The notes: generated by a model not told the origin, from the sequence alone. Shown: positions 19,361 to 30,140, counted from the stretch's first letter. The stretch is DNA of 64,000 nucleotides from Enterobacter sp. CC120223-11 (GCF_900215375.1 NZ_OBEF01000007.1:178551-242550); one strand, 5' to 3'. Program-made: numbers and translations.

Positions 19361-19984
19361 CTATCTGGCGTTCTCATCCAGCGCAAACGTCGGCAGTTTT
19401 AAGTGCCAGCGAATGGCCGCCAGACGAATCCCCAGCGTGACTAACATGCCGAACATCGCGGAATTTTCCAGCGACATGTTGAAGGTGTAATGCGCCGTCG
19501 CATGCACAATCCCTCCGACGATACAGGCCGTGGCGTAGATTTCAGTTCGCAGGATCATGGGCACTTCACGCGCCAGCACGTCACGAATGATGCCGCCGCC
19601 AACGCCGGTTATCACGCCCATACAGATGGCGACCAGCGGGCCGGTTCCGGCTATAAAGGCTTTATTAACCCCAATGCCGACGAACACCGCCAGGCCGACA
19701 GCATCCAGCACCGGCAAAATCCACTTTGGCAGACGGCGTGGCTGTCGCACCAGCAGAATGGTCAGCATGCTTGTCACCATCGCCACCACCAGGTCGGTGG
19801 GATCTTTGACCCAAAAGACCGGGCCGTGCGCGAGCGCCATATCACGAATGGTTCCGCCACCGACGGCGGTAACCACGCCAAGCACCAGCACGCCAAAAGG
19901 ATCCATCCGTAATTTACCGGCCAGCAGCACGCCGGAAATGGCAAAGACGGCAGTCCCGACAATATCCAGCCAATAGACAAGCAT
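19361..19984 (-). CDS. yadS: YadS, TRIC-type (UPF0126) inner-membrane protein
   Basis: A 207-residue polytopic membrane protein built from two repeats of about 90 residues. GVVTAVGGGTIRDM in the first repeat matches GVITGVGGGIIRDV in the second, the glycine-rich kinks typical of bacterial TRIC homologues. Seven membrane segments are likely. TRIC proteins elsewhere form cation channels, but the substrate of YadS is not established and I do not assign one. It lies 14 nt after btuF on the same strand, so mtn-btuF-yadS is probably an operon. Confidence 0.92.
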   Translation of the reverse strand: MLVYWLDIVGTAVFAISGVLLAGKLRMDPFGVLVLGVVTAVGGGTIRDMALAHGPVFWVKDPTDLVVAMVTSMLTILLVRQPRRLPKWILPVLDAVGLAVFVGIGVNKAFIAGTGPLVAICMGVITGVGGGIIRDVLAREVPMILRTEIYATACIVGGIVHATAHYTFNMSLENSAMFGMLVTLGIRLAAIRWHLKLPTFALDENAR

Positions 19985-19998
19985 CGATCCGTTTCCCG

Positions 19999-20799
19999 TT
20001 AATTGACCTGCGCCAGGGCGGTGCAGAGTTGTTTCGCGGCGAGGATAATACGCGGGGAAGCACGTTCAAACCAGTTGCTGTTCACAGGAATCACCGGAAT
20101 AGTGAGCTGACCGCGCCAGTATTGCGCAATTTTGTCTCTTTCTGCCTCATTGCCTGCGGTCACTATTATCTGTGGCTGACGGGCGAGCACCTGTTCACGG
20201 CTCACCTGCGGCCAGGGCACGCGGCTGTTGGCGAAGATATTTTTGCCACCACAGGCTTCAATCACTTCGTTCTGAATCGAGTCCTGATTGCTGGTAAACA
20301 GAGGGTTCGTACCGAATTGCAGGAAGACGGTTTTCTTTCTGTCCTGGGCGTGTGCACGTTTCAGCGCGGCAAATTCGTCGCGAAGTGATTTTGCTGTCTC
20401 TTTTGCCTGCTGTGGTTTTGGGCTCCATGCCGCCAGCTGCTGTAACGTATTGGCAATTTGCTCCACGCTGCCGGTTTCAACCCAGATAATCTTGATTCCC
20501 AGCGCGCTCAGCTGATTCACCTGCCGTTCGGCATTGCCTCCGCGCCAGGCCAGAACCACGTCAGGCTTCAGCGCCACGATGCGTTCCAGGTTCATTCCCT
20601 GCCAGCTGGCAATCTCTTCTATGCCTTTCGCCTCTGGAGGATAATCAGAAAAGCTGCTGACGCCGATCGGGGTAATACCCGCAGCAAAAGCCAGTTCGGT
20701 ATTGGCGGGGGAGAGGGTGATAACCCTCGGCGCGGCCATCAGCCACGCCGGAAGGGTGAACAGCAGGGCGACAAGCCCCGAAGTCAGGCGCTTACGCAT
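19999..20799 (-). CDS. btuF: Vitamin B12 periplasmic binding protein
   Basis: Delivers cobalamin to the BtuCD importer. The 266-residue precursor has a signal peptide (residues about 1-22, ending WLMA) and a class III binding-protein fold: [20 protein letters not shown]-like [17 protein letters not shown], and [15 protein letters not shown]. The ATG at 20799 overlaps the 3' end of mtn by 8 nt. BtuC and BtuD are not in the window. Confidence 0.96.
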   Translation of the reverse strand: MRKRLTSGLVALLFTLPAWLMAAPRVITLSPANTELAFAAGITPIGVSSFSDYPPEAKGIEEIASWQGMNLERIVALKPDVVLAWRGGNAERQVNQLSALGIKIIWVETGSVEQIANTLQQLAAWSPKPQQAKETAKSLRDEFAALKRAHAQDRKKTVFLQFGTNPLFTSNQDSIQNEVIEACGGKNIFANSRVPWPQVSREQVLARQPQIIVTAGNEAERDKIAQYWRGQLTIPVIPVNSNWFERASPRIILAAKQLCTALAQVN

Positions 20800-21490
20800 T
20801 CGCCAGGTTCTGAACCAGGGTTTCCACCATCAGGCTGGACTGTTTGGCGGCGACGGCGAGGAACTCGTCGAAGCTCAGGTGCGACTGCTGATCGGCCACG
20901 TCAGAGATGGCGCGAACGACCACAAACGGCATTCCGAAGTTGTGGCAAACGTGCGCGATAGCGGTGGCTTCCATTTCGACGGCGACGGCTTGCGGGAAGT
21001 TGTGGCGGATTTTCGCGAGGCCCACGGAGCCGTTGATGAACGCATCGCCGCTGACGATAAGGCCACGTACGGCATTCAGGTTGAGCTGTTTAATGCAGCT
21101 TTCCGCCGCTTCAATCAGTTTCGTGTCGGCGGCAAACCCTGCCGGGCAGCCTGGAAGCTGGCCGTACTCGTAGCCGAACGCGGTGACGTCGGCATCGTGG
21201 TAGCGGGTTTCATCAGACACGACGATATCGCCCACTTTCAGCGTTGGCGCCAGGCCGCCCGCGGAACCGGTGTTGATGATAGCGTCTGGTTTGCACAGCT
21301 CGATCAGCAGGGCAGCACCCATCGCGGCGGCCACTTTGCCGATCCCTGATTTCAGCAGCGCAACGTCAGCGCCGTTCAGCTGGCCGGTGTAGATTTCGCT
21401 GCCGCCAATGGTGAGGGTCTGACGGTTCTGGATCTTGTCACGCAGCAGCGTCACTTCTTCTTCCATTGCACCAATAATGCCGATTTTCAT
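20792..21490 (-). CDS. mtn: 5'-methylthioadenosine/S-adenosylhomocysteine nucleosidase
   Basis: Also called pfs or mtnN. Cleaves adenine from methylthioadenosine, S-adenosylhomocysteine and 5'-deoxyadenosine, feeding methionine salvage and autoinducer-2 formation. The 232 residues match the family. Visible are [11 protein letters not shown] with the catalytic Glu12, [20 protein letters not shown] (substrate-ribose Glu) and the catalytic Asp in RAISDVAD. Its start is 74 nt from the divergent dgt. Confidence 0.97.
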   Translation of the reverse strand: MKIGIIGAMEEEVTLLRDKIQNRQTLTIGGSEIYTGQLNGADVALLKSGIGKVAAAMGAALLIELCKPDAIINTGSAGGLAPTLKVGDIVVSDETRYHDADVTAFGYEYGQLPGCPAGFAADTKLIEAAESCIKQLNLNAVRGLIVSGDAFINGSVGLAKIRHNFPQAVAVEMEATAIAHVCHNFGMPFVVVRAISDVADQQSHLSFDEFLAVAAKQSSLMVETLVQNLANA

Positions 21491-21564
21491 AGATTTACTC
21501 GCGATGTTTTGGGTTTAAAGGCATAGTTTATCACGGAGCTCGCATTTCCGGACCGGGAGAGGCT

Positions 21565-23079
21565 ATGGCCACAATTGATTTTCGCACAAAGATAAACTGG
21601 CACCGGCGTTACCGCTCGCCGCAGAGTGCCGCGACGGAACATGAAATTCTGCGCATTTTCGAAAGCGATCGCGGGCGAATTATCAATTCTCCGGCAATCC
21701 GACGATTGCAGCAGAAAACCCAGGTCTTCCCGCTGGAGCGCAACGCCGCGGTTCGCACGCGCCTGACGCATTCTCTCGAAGTACAGCAGGTCGGGCGCTA
21801 TATCGCCAAAGAAGTGTTGAGCCGCCTGAAAGCACGCAAGCTGCTGGAAACCTATGGGCTGGATGAACTCACCGGGCCGTTTGAAAGCATCGTCGAGATG
21901 GCTTGCCTGATGCACGACATCGGCAATCCACCGTTCGGGCATTTTGGCGAAGCGGCGATTAACGACTGGTTCCGTAAACTCCTGTGGCCCGGCGATGCGG
22001 CCACTCAGCCGCTGAGCGACGATCGCTGTCTGGTCGGTACGCTGCGCCTGCGTGATGGCGAAGATACGCTGAATGAATTACGCCGCCGCGTGCGTCAGGA
22101 CCTGTGCCAGTTTGAGGGCAACGCGCAGGGCATTCGTCTGGTGCATACCCTGATGCGAATGAACCTGACCTGGGCACAGGTGGGCTGTATTCTTAAGTAC
22201 ACCCGTCCGGCCTGGTGGCGCGGAAATCCCCCCGAAAGCCACAGCTATTTAATGAAGAAGCCCGGCTACTACTTCTCCGAAGAAGCCTATATTTCAAGGT
22301 TACGTAAAGAACTCGATTTGGCTCCTTACAGCCGCTTTCCATTGACGTGGATTATGGAAGCGGCCGACGATATTTCTTATTGCGTGGCCGATCTTGAAGA
22401 TGCCGTGGAAAAACGCATCTTCAGCGTGGAACAACTTTATCAGCATTTGTATGACGCATGGGGCAGCCACGAAAAAGGTTCCCTGTTCTCTCAGGTTGTC
22501 GAAAACGCCTGGGAAAAATCGCGTTCTAATACCCTGAGCCGCAGCACGGAAGATCAGTTCTTTATGTATTTGCGGGTGAATACGCTGAATAAACTGGTGC
22601 CGTTCGCCGCGCAGCGGTTTATTGATAATCTTCCGCAGATATTTGCCGGTGACTTCAATCACGCGCTGCTGGAAGACGACAGCGACTTCAGTCAGCTACT
22701 TGAATTATATAAAAATGTCGCCATTAAACAGGTGTTCAGCCACCCGGACGTTGAACAGCTCGAACTGCAGGGATACCGCGTCATTACCGGTTTGCTGGAG
22801 ATCTACCAGCCGCTGCTGAAATTATCTCTGGCGGATTTTAACGAGCTGGTGGAAAAAGAGCGCCTGCGCCATTTGCCCATTGAAAGTCGGCTGTTCCAGA
22901 AACTCTCTACGCGACACCGGCTGGCTTATGTTGAAGCGGTGAATAAAGTCCCGCGTGATGCCACAGAGTATCCGCTCATGGAGTACTATTATCGCTGTCG
23001 CCTGATTCAGGACTATATCAGCGGTATGACCGATCTCTATGCGTGGGATGAATATCGAAGGCTAATGGCTGTGGAATAA
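21565..23079 (+). CDS. dgt: dGTP triphosphohydrolase
   Basis: Hydrolyses dGTP to deoxyguanosine and tripolyphosphate, lowering the dGTP pool. At 504 residues it is one short of E. coli. HD-domain metal ligands are visible: [15 protein letters not shown], then [16 protein letters not shown] with the central HD, and a distal Asp in [20 protein letters not shown] 21565 follows GAGAGGC. Its 3' end is 139 nt before degP. Confidence 0.97.
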   Translation: MATIDFRTKINWHRRYRSPQSAATEHEILRIFESDRGRIINSPAIRRLQQKTQVFPLERNAAVRTRLTHSLEVQQVGRYIAKEVLSRLKARKLLETYGLDELTGPFESIVEMACLMHDIGNPPFGHFGEAAINDWFRKLLWPGDAATQPLSDDRCLVGTLRLRDGEDTLNELRRRVRQDLCQFEGNAQGIRLVHTLMRMNLTWAQVGCILKYTRPAWWRGNPPESHSYLMKKPGYYFSEEAYISRLRKELDLAPYSRFPLTWIMEAADDISYCVADLEDAVEKRIFSVEQLYQHLYDAWGSHEKGSLFSQVVENAWEKSRSNTLSRSTEDQFFMYLRVNTLNKLVPFAAQRFIDNLPQIFAGDFNHALLEDDSDFSQLLELYKNVAIKQVFSHPDVEQLELQGYRVITGLLEIYQPLLKLSLADFNELVEKERLRHLPIESRLFQKLSTRHRLAYVEAVNKVPRDATEYPLMEYYYRCRLIQDYISGMTDLYAWDEYRRLMAVE

Positions 23080-23138
23080 GGCGCGAAGTTTTGTAAAGAC
23101 GGACAATAAATTTTTACTTTTCACAGAGACTTAAATCC

Positions 23139-23166
23139 GGAACTTAGCGTAATAAATTGACTCTGA
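23139..23166 (+). promoter_or_regulatory. Sigma-E promoter of degP
   Basis: GGAACTT (23139-23145), 16 nt, then TCTGA (23162-23166), about 50 nt before the start codon, matches the sigma-E consensus and the E. coli degP promoter. A GTAAA at 23093-23097 in the AT-rich upstream region could belong to a CpxR site; that part is tentative. Confidence 0.85.
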
Positions 23167-23218
23167 CAGTCACATACACGGCAATTTTTGCATTATCTGA
23201 CATTCGAGACGACGAAAC

Positions 23219-24655
23219 ATGAAAAAAACCACATTAGCAATGAGTGCACTGGCTCTGAGTTTAGGTCTGGCCCTTTCCCCGCTGTCTGCATCAGCTGCGG
23301 AAACCGCTTCCTCAGCAGCAAACGCCCAGCAGATGCCAAGCCTGGCACCGATGCTTGAAAAAGTGATGCCTTCCGTTGTGAGCATCAATGTGGAAGGCAG
23401 CACCACGGTGAACACCCCGCGGATGGGACGTAACTTCCAGCAGTTCTTTGGTGACAATTCTCCGTTCTGCCAGGACGGTTCTCCGTTCCAGAATTCGCCA
23501 TTCTGTCAAGGCGGCCAGGCCGGACCTGGCGGTAACGGCGGCGGCCAGCAGGAAAAATTCATGGCGCTGGGCTCCGGCGTCATTATTGATGCCGCGAAAG
23601 GCTACGTGGTCACCAACAACCACGTGGTGGATAACGCCAGCACCATTAAGGTTTCACTGAGCGATGGGCGTAAGTTTGATGCGAAAGTGGTCGGCAAAGA
23701 TCCGCGCTCCGATATTGCGCTGATCCAGATTCAGGATCCGAAAAACCTGACCGCCATTAAAATCGCCGACTCCGACGCGCTGCGCGTAGGTGACTACACC
23801 GTGGCTATCGGCAACCCGTTTGGCCTGGGTGAAACCGTGACTTCGGGTATCGTGTCTGCGCTGGGTCGTAGCGGCCTGAACGTCGAAAACTACGAAAACT
23901 TCATCCAGACGGATGCGGCTATCAACCGTGGTAACTCCGGTGGTGCGCTGGTGAATCTCAACGGTGAATTGATTGGTATTAACACCGCGATTCTGGCCCC
24001 GGATGGCGGCAACATCGGTATCGGCTTTGCTATCCCAAGCAACATGGTTCAGAGCCTGACCGGCCAGATGGTGAAATACGGCCAGGTTAAGCGCGGCGAG
24101 CTGGGCATTATGGGCACCGAACTGAGCTCCGATCTGGCGAAAGCGATGAAAGTGGACGCGCAGCGTGGCGCATTCGTAAGCCAGGTACTGCCGAATTCTT
24201 CTGCGGCAAAAGCGGGTATTAAAGCCGGGGACGTGATCACTTCCCTGAACGGCAAACCAATCAGCAGCTTCTCGGCGCTGCGTGCTCAGGTCGGTACGAT
24301 GCCAGTGGGCAGCAAAATCGAGCTTGGCCTGGTTCGTGACGGCAAGCCGGTAACCGTGAATCTCGAACTGCAGCAGAGCAGCCAGACTCAGGTCGATTCC
24401 AACAGCATCTTCAGCGGTATTGATGGCGCAGAGATGAGCAACAAAGGTGATGACAAAGGCGTGGTGGTGAGCAACGTGAAAGCGGGCTCTCAGGCCGCGC
24501 AAATCGGTCTGAAGAAAGGTGATGTGATTATCGGTGCTAACCAGCAGCCGGTGAAAAACATTGCTGACCTGCGTAAGCTTTTCGACAGCAAACCGTCCGT
24601 ACTGGCGCTGAACATTCAGCGTGGTGACAGCACCATTTATCTGCTGATGCAGTAA
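23219..24655 (+). CDS. degP: Periplasmic serine protease/chaperone DegP (HtrA)
   Basis: Degrades or holds misfolded envelope proteins, especially outer-membrane proteins in transit. The 478-residue precursor has a signal peptide (cleavage after SASA, about residue 26), the LA loop with its two-Cys segment (SPFCQDG...SPFCQGG), and the trypsin-like triad His135 (NNHVVDN), Asp165 (RSDIAL) and Ser240 (GNSGGAL). Two PDZ domains follow (about 285-375 and 395-478). It lies under a sigma-E promoter and is 4 residues longer than E. coli, mainly in the Gly-rich LA loop. Confidence 0.98.
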   Translation: MKKTTLAMSALALSLGLALSPLSASAAETASSAANAQQMPSLAPMLEKVMPSVVSINVEGSTTVNTPRMGRNFQQFFGDNSPFCQDGSPFQNSPFCQGGQAGPGGNGGGQQEKFMALGSGVIIDAAKGYVVTNNHVVDNASTIKVSLSDGRKFDAKVVGKDPRSDIALIQIQDPKNLTAIKIADSDALRVGDYTVAIGNPFGLGETVTSGIVSALGRSGLNVENYENFIQTDAAINRGNSGGALVNLNGELIGINTAILAPDGGNIGIGFAIPSNMVQSLTGQMVKYGQVKRGELGIMGTELSSDLAKAMKVDAQRGAFVSQVLPNSSAAKAGIKAGDVITSLNGKPISSFSALRAQVGTMPVGSKIELGLVRDGKPVTVNLELQQSSQTQVDSNSIFSGIDGAEMSNKGDDKGVVVSNVKAGSQAAQIGLKKGDVIIGANQQPVKNIADLRKLFDSKPSVLALNIQRGDSTIYLLMQ

Positions 24656-24663
24656 GCTTCAAA

Positions 24664-24698
24664 CGCCCTTCTCCGCAGTGAGGAGGGCGCTTTTCTTT
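24664..24698 (+). terminator. Intrinsic terminator after degP
   Basis: A CGCCCTTCTC/GAGGAGGGCG stem (one G-T pair) is followed by CTTTTCTTT. Confidence 0.75.
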
Positions 24699-24753
24699 GG
24701 CCCTCCGCTGTTTCTGTGAACCTTCCCACATATTCATACTTCCCCGCGGCAGT

Positions 24754-24769
24754 TTGTGCAATTGCACAA
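24754..24769. promoter_or_regulatory. Perfect 16-bp palindrome before cdaR, candidate CdaR operator
   Basis: TTGTGCAATTGCACAA reads the same on both strands and lies 52 nt before the cdaR start codon. Position and symmetry suit a dimeric regulator; autoregulation by CdaR is the simplest reading but is inferred. Confidence 0.5.
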
Positions 24770-24821
24770 TGCGCGGGCTGATTCGCTCCCTTATTCTGTT
24801 CTCCTGCAGACGGGAGGGGTT

Positions 24822-25979
24822 ATGGCTGGCTGGCATCTTGATACCAAAATGGCGCAGGATATCGTGGCGCGCACAATGCGCATTATCGATACCAATATCA
24901 ACGTCATGGATGCGCGCGGGCGCATTATCGGCAGTGGCGATCGCGAGCGTGTTGGTGAATTGCACGAAGGTGCACTGCTGGTGCTGTCCCAGGGGCGCGT
25001 TGTGGATATCGACGACGCCGTAGCGCGCCATCTGCACGGTGTTCGCCAGGGGATTAACCTGCCGCTGCGGCTGGAGGGTGAAATCGTCGGCGTGATTGGC
25101 CTGACGGGGGAGCCCGAACAGCTGCGAAAATACGGTGAACTGGTGTGCATGACCGCCGAAATGATGCTTGAGCAGTCGCGGCTGATGCATCTGCTGGCGC
25201 AGGATACGCGTCTGCGCGAAGAGCTGGTGATGAACCTGATCCAGGCGGAAGAACAGACGCCCGCGCTGACCGAGTGGGCGCAACGTTTGGGGATCGATCT
25301 CAATCAGCCGCGTGTGGTTGCTGTTGTTGAAGTCGACAGCGGGCAGCTGGGTGTGGACAGCGCGATGGCGGAATTGCAGCAGCTGCAAACCGCGCTGACT
25401 GTTCCTGAGCGCAACAACCTGGTGGCGATTGTGTCACTGACGGAAATGGTGGTGCTGAAGCCTGCGCTGAACCCCTTTGGGCGCTGGGATGCGGAAGATC
25501 ATCGCAAGCGCGTTGAGCAGCTGATTGCGCGGATGAAAGAGAACGGTCAGCTGCGATTTCGCGTAGCCCTGGGCAACTATTTTACCGGGGAGGGCAGCAT
25601 TGCCCGTTCCTATCGCACGGCCCGCACCACGCTCATGGTTGGCAAACAGCGCATGCCAGAGAGCCGCAGCTATTTCTATCAGGATTTGATGCTGCCGGTG
25701 CTGCTCGACAGCCTGCGCGGTGGCTGGCAGGCCAACGAACTTGCGCGCCCGCTGGCAAAACTGAAAACGATGGATAACAACGGGTTGCTTAGGCGCACCC
25801 TTGCGGCCTGGTTTCGCCATAACGTGCAGCCGCTGGCCACTTCCAAAGCCTTATTTATTCACCGCAACACGCTGGAATATCGGCTGAACCGCATTTCTGA
25901 ACTGACCGGGCTGGACTTAGGGAATTTTGACGACAGGCTGTTGCTGTATGTGGCTTTGCAGCTGGATGAACAGAGATAG
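24822..25979 (+). CDS. cdaR: Sugar-diacid transcriptional activator CdaR
   Basis: Activates genes for uptake and breakdown of D-glucarate, D-galactarate and D-glycerate. The frame extends upstream, but ATG 24822 (MAGWHLDTKMAQ) has GGGAGGGG in front and gives 385 residues as in E. coli. It has an N-terminal sugar-diacid-recognition domain (residues about 1-135), a middle GGDEF-like region, and a C-terminal PucR-type helix-turn-helix (HNVQPLATSKALFIHRNTLEYRLNRI). No target genes are in the window. Confidence 0.95.
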   Translation: MAGWHLDTKMAQDIVARTMRIIDTNINVMDARGRIIGSGDRERVGELHEGALLVLSQGRVVDIDDAVARHLHGVRQGINLPLRLEGEIVGVIGLTGEPEQLRKYGELVCMTAEMMLEQSRLMHLLAQDTRLREELVMNLIQAEEQTPALTEWAQRLGIDLNQPRVVAVVEVDSGQLGVDSAMAELQQLQTALTVPERNNLVAIVSLTEMVVLKPALNPFGRWDAEDHRKRVEQLIARMKENGQLRFRVALGNYFTGEGSIARSYRTARTTLMVGKQRMPESRSYFYQDLMLPVLLDSLRGGWQANELARPLAKLKTMDNNGLLRRTLAAWFRHNVQPLATSKALFIHRNTLEYRLNRISELTGLDLGNFDDRLLLYVALQLDEQR

Positions 25980-25983
25980 CTTA

Positions 25984-26071
25984 ATGCAAAACGGCAACAC
26001 TCGGTTGCCGTTTTTAGTGTTTGCACCCTCTCCCTGTGGGAGAGGGCCGGGGTGAGGGCATCAGACCGCAC
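25984..26071 (+). repeat. Terminator-plus-repeat module (cdaR-yaeH)
   Basis: The longest of the three related intergenic copies: terminator hairpin, TTGCACCCTCTCCC/GGGAGAGGG stem, CCGGGGTGAGGG, then GCATCAGACCGCAC. The inverted copy is at 7005-7063 and a 12-nt-shorter copy at 15932-16005. Confidence 0.8.
25988..26015 (+). terminator. Intrinsic terminator after cdaR
   Basis: An AAAACGGCAAC/GTTGCCGTTTT stem with a 5-nt loop and T run, almost identical to the fhuB terminator. Confidence 0.85.
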
Positions 26072-26090
26072 AATCCCTTCATTACCGCAC

Positions 26091-26480
26091 TTATTTCCCG
26101 CGAGTCAGCTTCTCAAGATCGGATTCAATTTCGCTGATCTTGTTCGCCACCACGCTCTCGAGATGGCGCAGATCGTCGAGGATCTTGCGCTTCAGATCCA
26201 CTTCAGTGCGATCGCGTTTGCACAGCTGATCCAGCTCATCAATCACATAGCGCAGGTTGGGGCTGATTTCCTGCACTTCTTTGTAGCCCTGGCCCACGCC
26301 ATCGGCGACCACGGTTTTACGCTGACGTGGATATTTGAACTTCACGCTTTTCGCGAAAAACTCGCCCTTATCCTTATGAAAGTAGATTTTCAGGATATCG
26401 TTGTTGGCTTCCTGCCGGAGGCTGTAACGATCGATTTCATCAGGATTGGTAATGCCCAAACTTTTCAGATTGTCGTACAT
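26091..26480 (-). CDS. yaeH: YaeH, UPF0325 family protein
   Basis: A conserved 129-residue cytosolic protein of unknown function, nearly identical to E. coli YaeH ([23 protein letters not shown]). It is highly charged, has no membrane segment or signal, and its C-terminal third looks helical or coiled ([24 protein letters not shown]). The family is confined to enteric and related gamma-proteobacteria. In this genome it follows dapD directly; in E. coli yaeI lies between them. Confidence 0.93.
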   Translation of the reverse strand: MYDNLKSLGITNPDEIDRYSLRQEANNDILKIYFHKDKGEFFAKSVKFKYPRQRKTVVADGVGQGYKEVQEISPNLRYVIDELDQLCKRDRTEVDLKRKILDDLRHLESVVANKISEIESDLEKLTRGK

Positions 26481-26554
26481 AGCGGTATCCTTGAATTAAA
26501 CATAACCTTTGAATAATTAACGAAAAAATCTATTTTCGCCAGCGGCAGATATAA

Positions 26555-26580
26555 AAAAAGCGGGGTTGCCCCCGCTTTTT
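26555..26580 (-). terminator. Intrinsic terminator after dapD
   Basis: An AAAAAGCGGGG/CCCCGCTTTTT stem with a 4-nt loop lies 12 nt past the dapD stop; the T run suits minus-strand transcription. Confidence 0.88.
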
Positions 26581-26591
26581 GAACGACCCGC

Positions 26592-27416
26592 TTAGTCGAT
26601 GGTGCGAAGCAGTTCGTTAATGCCCACTTTACCGCGGGTTTTCGCGTCCACTTTCTTCACGATAACCGCGCAGTAGAGGCTGTATTTGCCATCTTTCGAC
26701 GGCAGGTTGCCGGAAACGACAACGGAGCCCGCCGGTACGCGACCGTAGAACACTTCGCCGGTTTCACGGTCGTAGATTTTGGTGCTCTGGCCGATGTAAA
26801 CGCCCATGGAGATGACGGAGCCTTCCTCAACGATAACGCCTTCAACCACTTCGGAGCGTGCGCCGATGAAGCAGTTGTCTTCGATGATGGTTGGGTTGGC
26901 CTGCAGTGGCTCAAGTACGCCACCGATGCCGACGCCGCCGGACAGGTGAACGTTTTTACCAATCTGCGCGCAGGAGCCGACGGTCGCCCAGGTGTCCACC
27001 ATTGAGCCCTCGTCAACGTAGGCACCGATGTTCACATAAGATGGCATCAGCACGGTGTTACGTGCAATGAATGCGCCCTGGCGCACCGCCGCCGGTGGTA
27101 CCACGCGGAAACCTTCTTTCTGGAAACGCGCTTCGTCGTAGTCGGCGAATTTCATCGGGACTTTGTCGAAGTAGCGGCTTTCTGCGCCGTCGATGACCTG
27201 GTTGTCGTTAATACGGAAAGAGAGCAGAACCGCTTTCTTCAGCCACTGATGCGTTACCCACTGACCGTCAATCTTCTCCGCTACGCGCAGTGCGCCGGAA
27301 TCCAGCAGGGAAATCACCTGGTTAACCGCTTCACGGGTCACGGTATCTACATTCGCCGGCGTGATGTCGGCGCGGCGCTCAAAAGCGGTCTCAATAACGT
27401 TCTGTAACTGCTGCAT
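26592..27416 (-). CDS. dapD: Tetrahydrodipicolinate N-succinyltransferase
   Basis: Succinyl-CoA-dependent step of the diaminopimelate/lysine pathway, needed for peptidoglycan. The 274 residues match the family. A helical N-terminal domain is followed by a left-handed beta-helix of hexapeptide repeats ([41 protein letters not shown]), and the substrate segment [10 protein letters not shown] is visible. It lies 28 nt after glnD on the same strand. Confidence 0.98.
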   Translation of the reverse strand: MQQLQNVIETAFERRADITPANVDTVTREAVNQVISLLDSGALRVAEKIDGQWVTHQWLKKAVLLSFRINDNQVIDGAESRYFDKVPMKFADYDEARFQKEGFRVVPPAAVRQGAFIARNTVLMPSYVNIGAYVDEGSMVDTWATVGSCAQIGKNVHLSGGVGIGGVLEPLQANPTIIEDNCFIGARSEVVEGVIVEEGSVISMGVYIGQSTKIYDRETGEVFYGRVPAGSVVVSGNLPSKDGKYSLYCAVIVKKVDAKTRGKVGINELLRTID

Positions 27417-27444
27417 TGTTAAACTCTTTCCATTAAAAAAAACA

Positions 27445-30108
27445 CTACCCTTTATCGTTTGGATTGAGGGCCTCTGTCAACCGCTGTTGCACGTCCAACT
27501 GCAGCTCATTATTAAGGGCACGCCGGTCTGCCGTCGCGATTATAAATAAATCTTCTACTCGTTCACCAATTGTCGTAATTCTCGCCCCGTGGAGCGAAAT
27601 ACCGAGGTCGGCGAACACCTGGCCGACGCGCGCCAGAAGCCCTGGCTGATCGAGAGCAATCAGCTCGAGGAATGACTTTCTGTCGGTGTGAGTGGGCAGG
27701 AAATTGACCTCGGTATCAACGGTAAAATGACGCAGCTTCGCAGGCTGGCGGCGAGGTGCGGGCGGCTGCCAGCTGCGCATGGTGATGGCCTGCTCCAGAC
27801 CCTGACTAATCGCCTCGTGCCGATCGGCGGAAAGCGGGCTGCCGTCCGGCTCCAGCACGATAAAGGTGTCCATCGCCATCCCGTCGCGGGTGGTGAAGAT
27901 CTGGGCGTCGTGAACGCTGAGATTGCGGCGATCGAGCTCCGCGCAGACGGCGGCAAACAGATACGGCCTGTCTGGACTCCAAATGAAAATCTCAGTGCCG
28001 CCGCGCGTGGCCTGCGGACTCAGCAGGATCATCGGTTTCAGCAAATCGTGTTTGAGCAGGTGCCGCGCGTGCCACGCCAGCTGGATTGGCGTGTGGCGCA
28101 CGAAGTAGTTTGCGCGACAGCGAGACCAGATCTGATGCAGCGCCTCTTCGTCGATATTGTCCATGCGCAGCAGGGCCAGCGCCTGAAGCTGATGGTGACG
28201 CACGCGCTCGCGCATGTCCGGCGTGCTTTGCATGCCCCGACGCAGCTGTTTCTCCGTGGCGAAATAGAGTTCGCGCAGCAGGCTCTGCTTCCAGCTGTTC
28301 CACAACGTTTCGTTGGTGGCGCAGATATCGGCGACGGTCAGGCAGACTAAATAGCGCAGGCGGTTTTCCGTCTGCACTTCTTCGGCAAACTGCTTGATCA
28401 CTTCCGGGTCCTGAATGTCGCGGCGCTGCGCGGTGACGGACATCAGCAGGTGATGGCGCACCAGCCAGGCGACCAGCTGGGTTTCGCGCGAATTCAGCCC
28501 ATGCAGCTCGGCGAATTTCAGCACGTCCTGCGCACCGAGAATGGAGTGATCGCCGCCGCGGCCTTTGGCGATGTCGTGGAAGAGGGCGGCGATCAGGATC
28601 AGTTCGGGATGATTCAGGCGCGGCCACAGTTCCACGCACAGCGGATGGCGGGAGCGGGTTTCTTCTTTGGCGAAGCTTTCCAGTTTGAGCAGCACGCGAA
28701 TGGTGTGCTCATCCACGGTATAGGCGTGGAACAGGTCGAACTGCATCTGGCCGACGATGTGCGACCACTGCGGCATATAGGCCCAAAGCACGCTGTGACG
28801 GTGCATTGGCAGCAAACCACGGCTGACTGCGCCCTGATGCCGAAGCATGCTTAAAAACAGCTCACGCGCTTCCGGGATGTAGCAAAGCGGCTGGCTGAGA
28901 TGACGACGGGCGTGGCGCAAATGGCGCAGCGTGGTCGAATAAATACCGGTTATGCTGCTGTTACGCACCATAATGTGGAACATGCGCAGGATGGCCTGCG
29001 GCTCGCGCATAAACAGGTCGTCGTCGCGCAGGTCGATAAGCGTGCCGCGCAGCTGAAAATCGTCGTCAATCGGACGCGGCTTTTCGTCAGCGGTGAGGGC
29101 CAGAATCGCCTCATCAAACAGCTGGAGCAGCATCTGATTGAGTTCGCTGACCCGTCGTGTGACGCGGTAGAAGTCCTTCATCATCTGCTCAACCGGCTCG
29201 TTGCCTTCGCCGCTGTAATTCAGGCGTTGAGCGACGTTCAGCTGGCGGTCGAACAGCAGGCGGTTGTCGTAGCGGTTAATTTCCAGATGCAGAGCAAAAC
29301 GAATGCGCCACAGCAGGTGCAGGCACTCATTCAGCTCATTACGCTCTGCTTCTGTGAGAAAGCCGAAGCCGACCATTTCATCCAGCGATGTGGCGCCGAA
29401 GTGGCGGCGCGCCACCCATTGCAGCGTGTGGATGTCGCGCAGGCCGCCGGGGCTGCTTTTGATATCAGGCTCCAGGTTGTAACTGGTGCCGTGGTAGCGC
29501 TTGTGGCGCTCGTTCTGTTCTTCCACCTTAGCGGCGAAGAATTTTTCAGACGGCCAGAAGCCTTCGCTGAAAATGTGCTTTTGCAGTTCCAGAAAGAGGG
29601 CAACGTCACCGATAAGCAGGCGGGACTCAATCAGGTTGGTGGCGACGGTGAGGTCGGAGAGGCCTTCCAGCAGGCACTCTTCGAGGGTGCGCACGCTGTG
29701 GCCGACTTCGAGTTTCAGATCCCACAGCAGCGTCAGCAGCTCGCCAATTTTCTGCGCCAGGTCGTCGGGCAGCTTTTTGCGGCTGAGGATCAGCAGGTCG
29801 ATATCGGAGAGCGGATGCAGCTCTCCACGGCCATAGCCGCCGACGGCAACCAGCGCCGCATCGTCGGCCTCACCAAAACCGTAATGCAGCCACAGGCGCT
29901 GGAGCATCTGATCGATAAATTCTGTCCGGGCGGCGATCAGCTGTTCGGCGGACGTGCCGTTGTCGAAGGCTTCACCCAGCCAGTGCTGGAATGCGTCAAG
30001 ATGCGCCTTGATGCTGGCGCAGTTCAGCTCGGATTCGGCCCAGCTGGCCGGATCTTCCGGCGGGTCAGGCAGAACGGATAAGGCGGTTTCAGGGAAGAAA
30101 TTACTCAT
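27445..30108 (-). CDS. glnD: Bifunctional uridylyltransferase/uridylyl-removing enzyme GlnD
   Basis: The nitrogen sensor that uridylylates PII proteins when glutamine is low and reverses this when it is high. Domains in order: nucleotidyltransferase ([18 protein letters not shown] near residue 80), a GlnD-specific helical region ([14 protein letters not shown]), an HD domain ([13 protein letters not shown]) and two C-terminal ACT domains ([20 protein letters not shown] and [16 protein letters not shown]). I use ATG 30108 (MSNFFPETA), 887 residues; earlier in-frame ATGs at 30120 and 30132 also exist. The N-terminal 30 residues differ from E. coli, while the rest is highly conserved. Confidence 0.95.
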   Translation of the reverse strand: MSNFFPETALSVLPDPPEDPASWAESELNCASIKAHLDAFQHWLGEAFDNGTSAEQLIAARTEFIDQMLQRLWLHYGFGEADDAALVAVGGYGRGELHPLSDIDLLILSRKKLPDDLAQKIGELLTLLWDLKLEVGHSVRTLEECLLEGLSDLTVATNLIESRLLIGDVALFLELQKHIFSEGFWPSEKFFAAKVEEQNERHKRYHGTSYNLEPDIKSSPGGLRDIHTLQWVARRHFGATSLDEMVGFGFLTEAERNELNECLHLLWRIRFALHLEINRYDNRLLFDRQLNVAQRLNYSGEGNEPVEQMMKDFYRVTRRVSELNQMLLQLFDEAILALTADEKPRPIDDDFQLRGTLIDLRDDDLFMREPQAILRMFHIMVRNSSITGIYSTTLRHLRHARRHLSQPLCYIPEARELFLSMLRHQGAVSRGLLPMHRHSVLWAYMPQWSHIVGQMQFDLFHAYTVDEHTIRVLLKLESFAKEETRSRHPLCVELWPRLNHPELILIAALFHDIAKGRGGDHSILGAQDVLKFAELHGLNSRETQLVAWLVRHHLLMSVTAQRRDIQDPEVIKQFAEEVQTENRLRYLVCLTVADICATNETLWNSWKQSLLRELYFATEKQLRRGMQSTPDMRERVRHHQLQALALLRMDNIDEEALHQIWSRCRANYFVRHTPIQLAWHARHLLKHDLLKPMILLSPQATRGGTEIFIWSPDRPYLFAAVCAELDRRNLSVHDAQIFTTRDGMAMDTFIVLEPDGSPLSADRHEAISQGLEQAITMRSWQPPAPRRQPAKLRHFTVDTEVNFLPTHTDRKSFLELIALDQPGLLARVGQVFADLGISLHGARITTIGERVEDLFIIATADRRALNNELQLDVQQRLTEALNPNDKG

Positions 30109-30140
30109 TGCGCCACCCATAAGAAAAAACAATTACTCCA

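Noticed and set aside
28900..30081. 393-codon open frame antisense to glnD
   Set aside because: Shadow of GlnD; no motif, no start signal.
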